Positions 59,723-64,000 of a stretch of DNA of 64,000 nt are shown here, one piece after another (positions within the stretch are counted from its first letter, which is position 1; every line of letters starts with the position of its first letter). A program made the translations under genes and the position numbers. The DNA is from Protopterus annectens (taxonomy: Eukaryota; Chordata; Ceratodontiformes; Protopteridae). The DNA is taken from assembly GCF_019279795.1 (NCBI RefSeq), contig NC_056725.1:1753111416-1753175415 (forward strand). The letters run 5' to 3'. A model generated the notes under the pieces. The model searched no databases. It saw only the letters and a list, made by a program, of their open reading frames with translations, and was not told the origin of the DNA.

Positions 59723-60695
59723 AGTGTACTTCATGCATGCAATGATCCACATGCTTACTGTACTTCACAAATGCAATGATCCACATGCTTACTGTACTTT
59801 ACGCATGCAATGATCCACATGCCTACTGTACTTCACGCATGCAATGATCAACATGCTTACTGTACTTCATGCATGCAGTGACCCACATGCTTACTGTACT
59901 TCATGCATGCAGTGATCCACATGCTTACTGTACTTCATGCATGCAATGATCCACATGCTTACTGTACTTCACGCATGCAATGATCAACATGCTTACTGTA
60001 CTTCATGCATGCAGTGACCCACATGCTTACTGTACTTCATGCATGCAGTCATCCACATGCTTACTGTACTTCACGCATGCAGTGATCCACGTTTCCTGTA
60101 CTTCACACATGCAATGATCCACATGCTTACTGTACTTCACGCATGCAATGATCCACATGCTTACTGTACTTCATGCATGCAGTGATCCACATGCTTACTG
60201 TACTTCATGCATGCAGTGATCCACATGCTTACTGTACTTCACACATGCAGTGATCCACATGCTTACTGTACTTCATGCATGCAGTGATCCACATGCTTAC
60301 TGTACTTTACACATGCAGTGATCCACATGCTTACTGTACTTCATGCATACAGTGATCCACATGCTTACTGTACTTCACGCATGCAGTGATCCACATGCTT
60401 ACTGTACTTCACACATGCAATGATCCACATGCTTACTGTACTTCATGCATGCAGTGATCCACATGCTTACAGTGATCCACCTGCTTACTGTACTTCACGC
60501 ATACAGTGATCCACATGCTTACTGTACTTCACGCATGCAGTGATCCACATGTTTACTGTACTTCACACATGCAATGATCCACATGCTTACTGTACTTCAT
60601 GCATGCAGTGATCCACATGCTTACTGTACTTCACACATGCAGTGATCCACATGCTTACTGTACTTCACGCATACAATGATCCACATGCTTACTAT
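59723..60695 (+). repeat. 34-bp minisatellite, about 28 units
   Basis: The unit is CAGTGATCCACATGCTTACT then GTACTTCATGCATG. Variants sit mainly at CAGTG/CAATG and at CATGCATG/CACGCATG/CACACATG. Some units are shortened. A poly-T tract (60712-60732) follows soon after. Confidence 0.95.
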
Positions 60696-60732
60696 TTACT
60701 GTTTAGTGTTCTTTTTTTTTTTTTTTTTTTTT

Positions 60733-62639
60733 ACTGGGGACAGAGCAACCCACATGCTTTGTGTAAATTGTCAAGAGACACCTTGATTAATTCTGAAGCC
60801 ACTGTAGTCAACTCATAGTAACTAAACCCAGTGGGAAAAAAATAAAATTGCTATTTACAGGAGTAAGCCCCTTTCCATCACCCAAATGGAAACAAGTTTC
60901 CCCATGCCCCTCAAACGTATATATACTAATTCCACAGTTGCACAAACACAAGAAAGGGAAGAAGTCCGTAGCTCAGAAGAATCAGTGCCATTACACATTT
61001 AGAAAGAGCTCAGGCAGTGATTTCCTGTGGAAAACAGTGATCAGGGACTTTGTAAGTTTGACTCCTCATCTAGTAGGGACTTAAAATTTAGGGATCACAT
61101 CAACACCTCACCACATAGCCTAAATTTGTGATCACCATTACCATTGAAGGAAGGACAAGTTCTTTGTTTTATCCTGAACTGTGACCATTAAAAATTGATC
61201 TTCAGATAGCCTCTTTTATATTGCCATCTTTGCAAAATCGTTTATCAAACTACTGGGAATTAGCAGTATGAATATTCATCCGCCTTGATCTGATTTGCAG
61301 TCAGTAAGAATATTTTACAGCTGTTTTTTTCTTAATTTAAGGAAGTAGTTGTGTAAATGTTGTGTATTGACTTTTTCCTACTTAAATCACAGACTTTTTT
61401 AATATTTTTGCCACTAGCACTGTAAAACCTTACTTTTTTCCCCCTGTAAGCCCATGCTGAACCTGAAAAAGATAATTGAGATCAGTGTTGCGTCGCAGTT
61501 AACTTGAACCAAGCAAACGTAATCATTTTGTGGGAGAGGAAGGGATCTAAATAATTCAGTTTATTGTATGAAGCCATAAATTGTGATGTATGAACACTTC
61601 AGCTTTTTCAAAAAGCAAGCAGAAAAGTAGACTAAAACCCCAAAAGCTTTCTGATTTAAAGACAAATTGCAAACATTATAAAGGATGGTGCCTAAAGTTG
61701 CAGAGTGGGCATGATAGTTTTTGGAGCACTAGTAAATAATAGCTGGCAGTAAGTCCTTGTAAAATGTCTTTGCCCTTGGAAAAAGTGAACTAAAAACTGT
61801 GATGTTGCTTTCAGGCAATGGAGATCAGCTGATCAAAAGAGTAGACATTTGTGCTACAGTAACTGAGAGAGTAATATTGTTATCTGAGAAGAAGCCCACC
61901 CTCGTTTACTCCTAGGATTAAGGTCACAAGCGTTGGGGCTGCTTAGGTTAGTAAGTACCCTCCATTATCCCGTAATGTACCACTCTTCCGTCTTCAGATC
62001 CATATTGCTATGTACAGCCTGGCTGCATTTGCTGTTTAGCTTCAACATGTATGAAACCTTGTGAGTATTATTATTTTAAGGTGTTCTCAAATTTATTTTG
62101 CCTGGTACTTTTAGAATTTGATTTTTATTGTTTCAAAAATAATAGGCAAGCTGTCCCTGTGGGCTGTTTTAAGCCTAGCCAGTTTCCATGTCCCATTTGG
62201 TTATAGATTGTCCTTACCCATCCCATGGTTGATAATTGTTTATTATCCCTAATAAGAATAATTGGGATCATACTGCAGATAATTTGAGGAGACCTGTGCA
62301 TGTGATTAAGCATTTAGGAGCTTCCTCTGTCTGCTCGTAGTACAGCAGGAAAATTCTAGGTAAATTTTCTGTTTCTCATCCATACATCTAAGTTTCTTCC
62401 CTTCTTTTGGCTTTACGACTACTTAATTGACTTGCTGTTTGTATGCTAAAAGCTTTGATGCTTCTATCAAAGTTTTTTTCTTCTGCTGTCTCCATTTACT
62501 AGAAATGTCTTTTCTTATTGGTTTTAAACTTATTTTTTGTAGTGGCTACTGTTTGTAATTCTGGTCTTAGTTTCATGGGTGCCTCTGCATGAAAAATTCC
62601 TTCCCACCTAGTGCGTAATGTTCCAACAGTTGTGTCCAG
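60733..62639. other. No gene; SINE tail at 62135-62200 (minus)
   Basis: The minus strand at 62135-62200 reads ACTGGCTAGGCTTAAAACAG and CCACAGGGACAGCTTGCC, the tail of the SINE family at 25866. The rest is unrecognised and may be plexin intron. Confidence 0.5.
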
Positions 62640-64000
62640 CCCAGACTTCATTTATATGCAATGTCTTTCTCTGCATATGTTTCTGTAAAGTCCAGCCAGT
62701 CCTGTTTAGCCATGAGTCCTTCTAAATCTTTAGCCCCTAAAGTATCTATCAAAGCGTAATGCTTATTCAGCCTCAGAAAAGCGATTGGTCTTGAAGCCCA
62801 CTTTTCCTCATCTTCCTCACCTGCTGTTGACTTAGCTGTCTCCTAAGCAGCCTAAGATCAGAACTCCCATAACTGAGGTTAATCACTCAGCCATGGGTCT
62901 TCATTGAGAAAGTTACCTGTTAAAGTTATTGAAAAGAGCTTCTTCTCTTTCACCAGCTTTGACCAAATCACATGTGCATGACTTCTTTACCAGAGCTAAG
63001 ACCAGAGTGGTAAGTGTCCATTATAGTATTGTGTGATGAGGCATGCTCCTCCCTACCACTGCAATGTTTGATTGTCATTATGACAAGTTTGCTTTGGTTT
63101 CTTCAAGTCTGTTTTGAAATTTTATGTCATCCCTCCCCTTCCCTTTTAGGGACAAAGACTCAAATGCATTGTTACCCTAAAGTCCAGGACACCTATGATT
63201 TCCTGACTGCTCCAACAGGTTAATAGTCTGATTCAGATAAAGTTGGCATTATCTGTTGGAGTAGACAATGCCTCCTGCATTGATGGTTGATACTTCAGCA
63301 TCAGGTTTAACACTGACGTTATTGGGACTCGTACTGTCAATTTCCACTCCAAAGTTGGTGTTGATGATTAATGTCAACTGTTAAAGCTTTGGAGCAGTTT
63401 TAGGTCCATTGCTTGGCCTAGACCTGTTGCCACTAACATCAGCTGTCTTGTTCCTTGGTGCTGATGTCAGAGACTTGTGTTTTGCTATTATAGCAAGCCT
63501 TCATGAGGGTAATCTAGTCTTTCCCATGGGTCTTGAATCTGAGATGGCATCTGCTGTTGCTGTGGTACCCCCAGTGTTTTTTCTGGTTTCATCAATGAGG
63601 TCTTCTTCAGAGCTGAAAGCCATGCAGACTTTGTCAGGACCAAAAGGCAGACTTGCAACTTTCCACCCCAATTTTAGCCCAGAAAGTGAATGTCCTTTAT
63701 TTTTGGATCCCTGCTACCAAAGTCCATATGCAAGAAGAAGCACTTTGATTGTCCCACTGAATCTCAGAATTTATCTTGACAATAAGAAAGATACTGATTC
63801 TATTGTATCCCCTCACCCTAGTAACCCAACGTTTAGGGAAGTCCTGTAGATAATACAACATGGGGGATGGCCTAATAAACCCATGTCAATCCCCAAAAAA
63901 CTTCCATAGTAGTACTTCTATTGGTGGATGTTTTCAGAGTAGACATCAAAGTTGCATGGGATAATCCAACTATAGTAGCGCCAGTGTGTACTAACAACTA
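62640..64000 (+). mobile_element. Probable DIRS-like gag region, cut by the window end
   Basis: A Ser/Pro/Lys-rich N-terminal stretch (MSPSKSLAPKVSIK near 62712) is followed by weak coding remnants, and the last bases read VDVFRVDIKVAWDNPTIVAP. A W-D-x-P-x-x-x-x-P pattern just before the CKFLYKCPSADL block is what I expect in DIRS first ORFs, and the element at 52886 starts at about that point. The main parts of the element would lie beyond the window. It is broken several times. Uncertain. Confidence 0.42.

Noticed and set aside
59723-60695. CRISPR-like regular array
   Set aside because: The repeats are contiguous without unique spacers, in a eukaryotic context.
57925-64000. Search for the next plexin exon (DSPSNKLLYAKE...)
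   Set aside because: No match seen on the + strand; it is either beyond the window or lost.

Overview
The window looks like intergenic and intronic DNA of a large, repeat-rich aquatic vertebrate genome, most likely a fish, with an amphibian not excluded. The basis is long (CA)n and (TA)n runs, a class I retrovirus, DIRS, Penelope, L2/CR1-group, L1-group and RTE (Rex3-like) elements, a hAT transposon, and tRNA-headed SINEs whose tail is the fish-type motif CCCCTAACCGGGAAAAGCCG. No bacterial genes, operons or CRISPR arrays are present.

The only recognisable host gene is a plexin of the B type on the + strand. Two consecutive exons of its intracellular GAP domain lie at 51757-51915 and 57777-57924, joined by a 5.9 kb intron. 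The first exon carries an in-frame stop and appears one base short; the second is open. The intron holds a 39-bp minisatellite, a LINE tail, a DIRS element and a 63-bp minisatellite whose last unit ends exactly at the 3' splice site of the second exon. A 34-bp minisatellite follows downstream.

Layout. 1-4092: 3' part of a class I retrovirus fossil. 5157-7240: SINE, then an L1-group LINE with an inverted piece. 8935-11545: L2/CR1-group LINE (minus). 11830-14307: microsatellites, a palindromic repeat family and a SINE inside a (TA)n tract. 14365-24150: a second copy of the same LINE (minus), split by a 6.2 kb hAT-type transposon (15915-22116, 8-bp target duplication) which has no transposase and is filled with tandem arrays. 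25866-26010: another tRNA-SINE. 27420-40985: two Penelope-like elements head to head, the right one interrupted by a 9.1 kb retrovirus fossil (30531-39647, minus) with 759-bp LTRs, 5-bp target duplication, and a primer site resembling the tRNA-Tyr 3' end. 43180-43850: second copies of two dispersed repeats. 44639-47563: an RTE LINE (minus) with 17-bp target duplications. 45173-51152: a 3 kb tandem duplication that copied most of that LINE plus flank. 51153-57924: plexin region. 59723-60695: minisatellite. 62640-64000: probable start of another DIRS-like element, cut by the window end.

The repeats interlock. One SINE family ends like the RTE LINE and another ends like the L2-type LINE, so each probably borrows the enzyme of the LINE whose tail it shares. 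Nesting gives relative ages: LINE before hAT, Penelope before retrovirus, RTE before the 3 kb duplication. All identifications rest on reading the sequence; no database search was possible.
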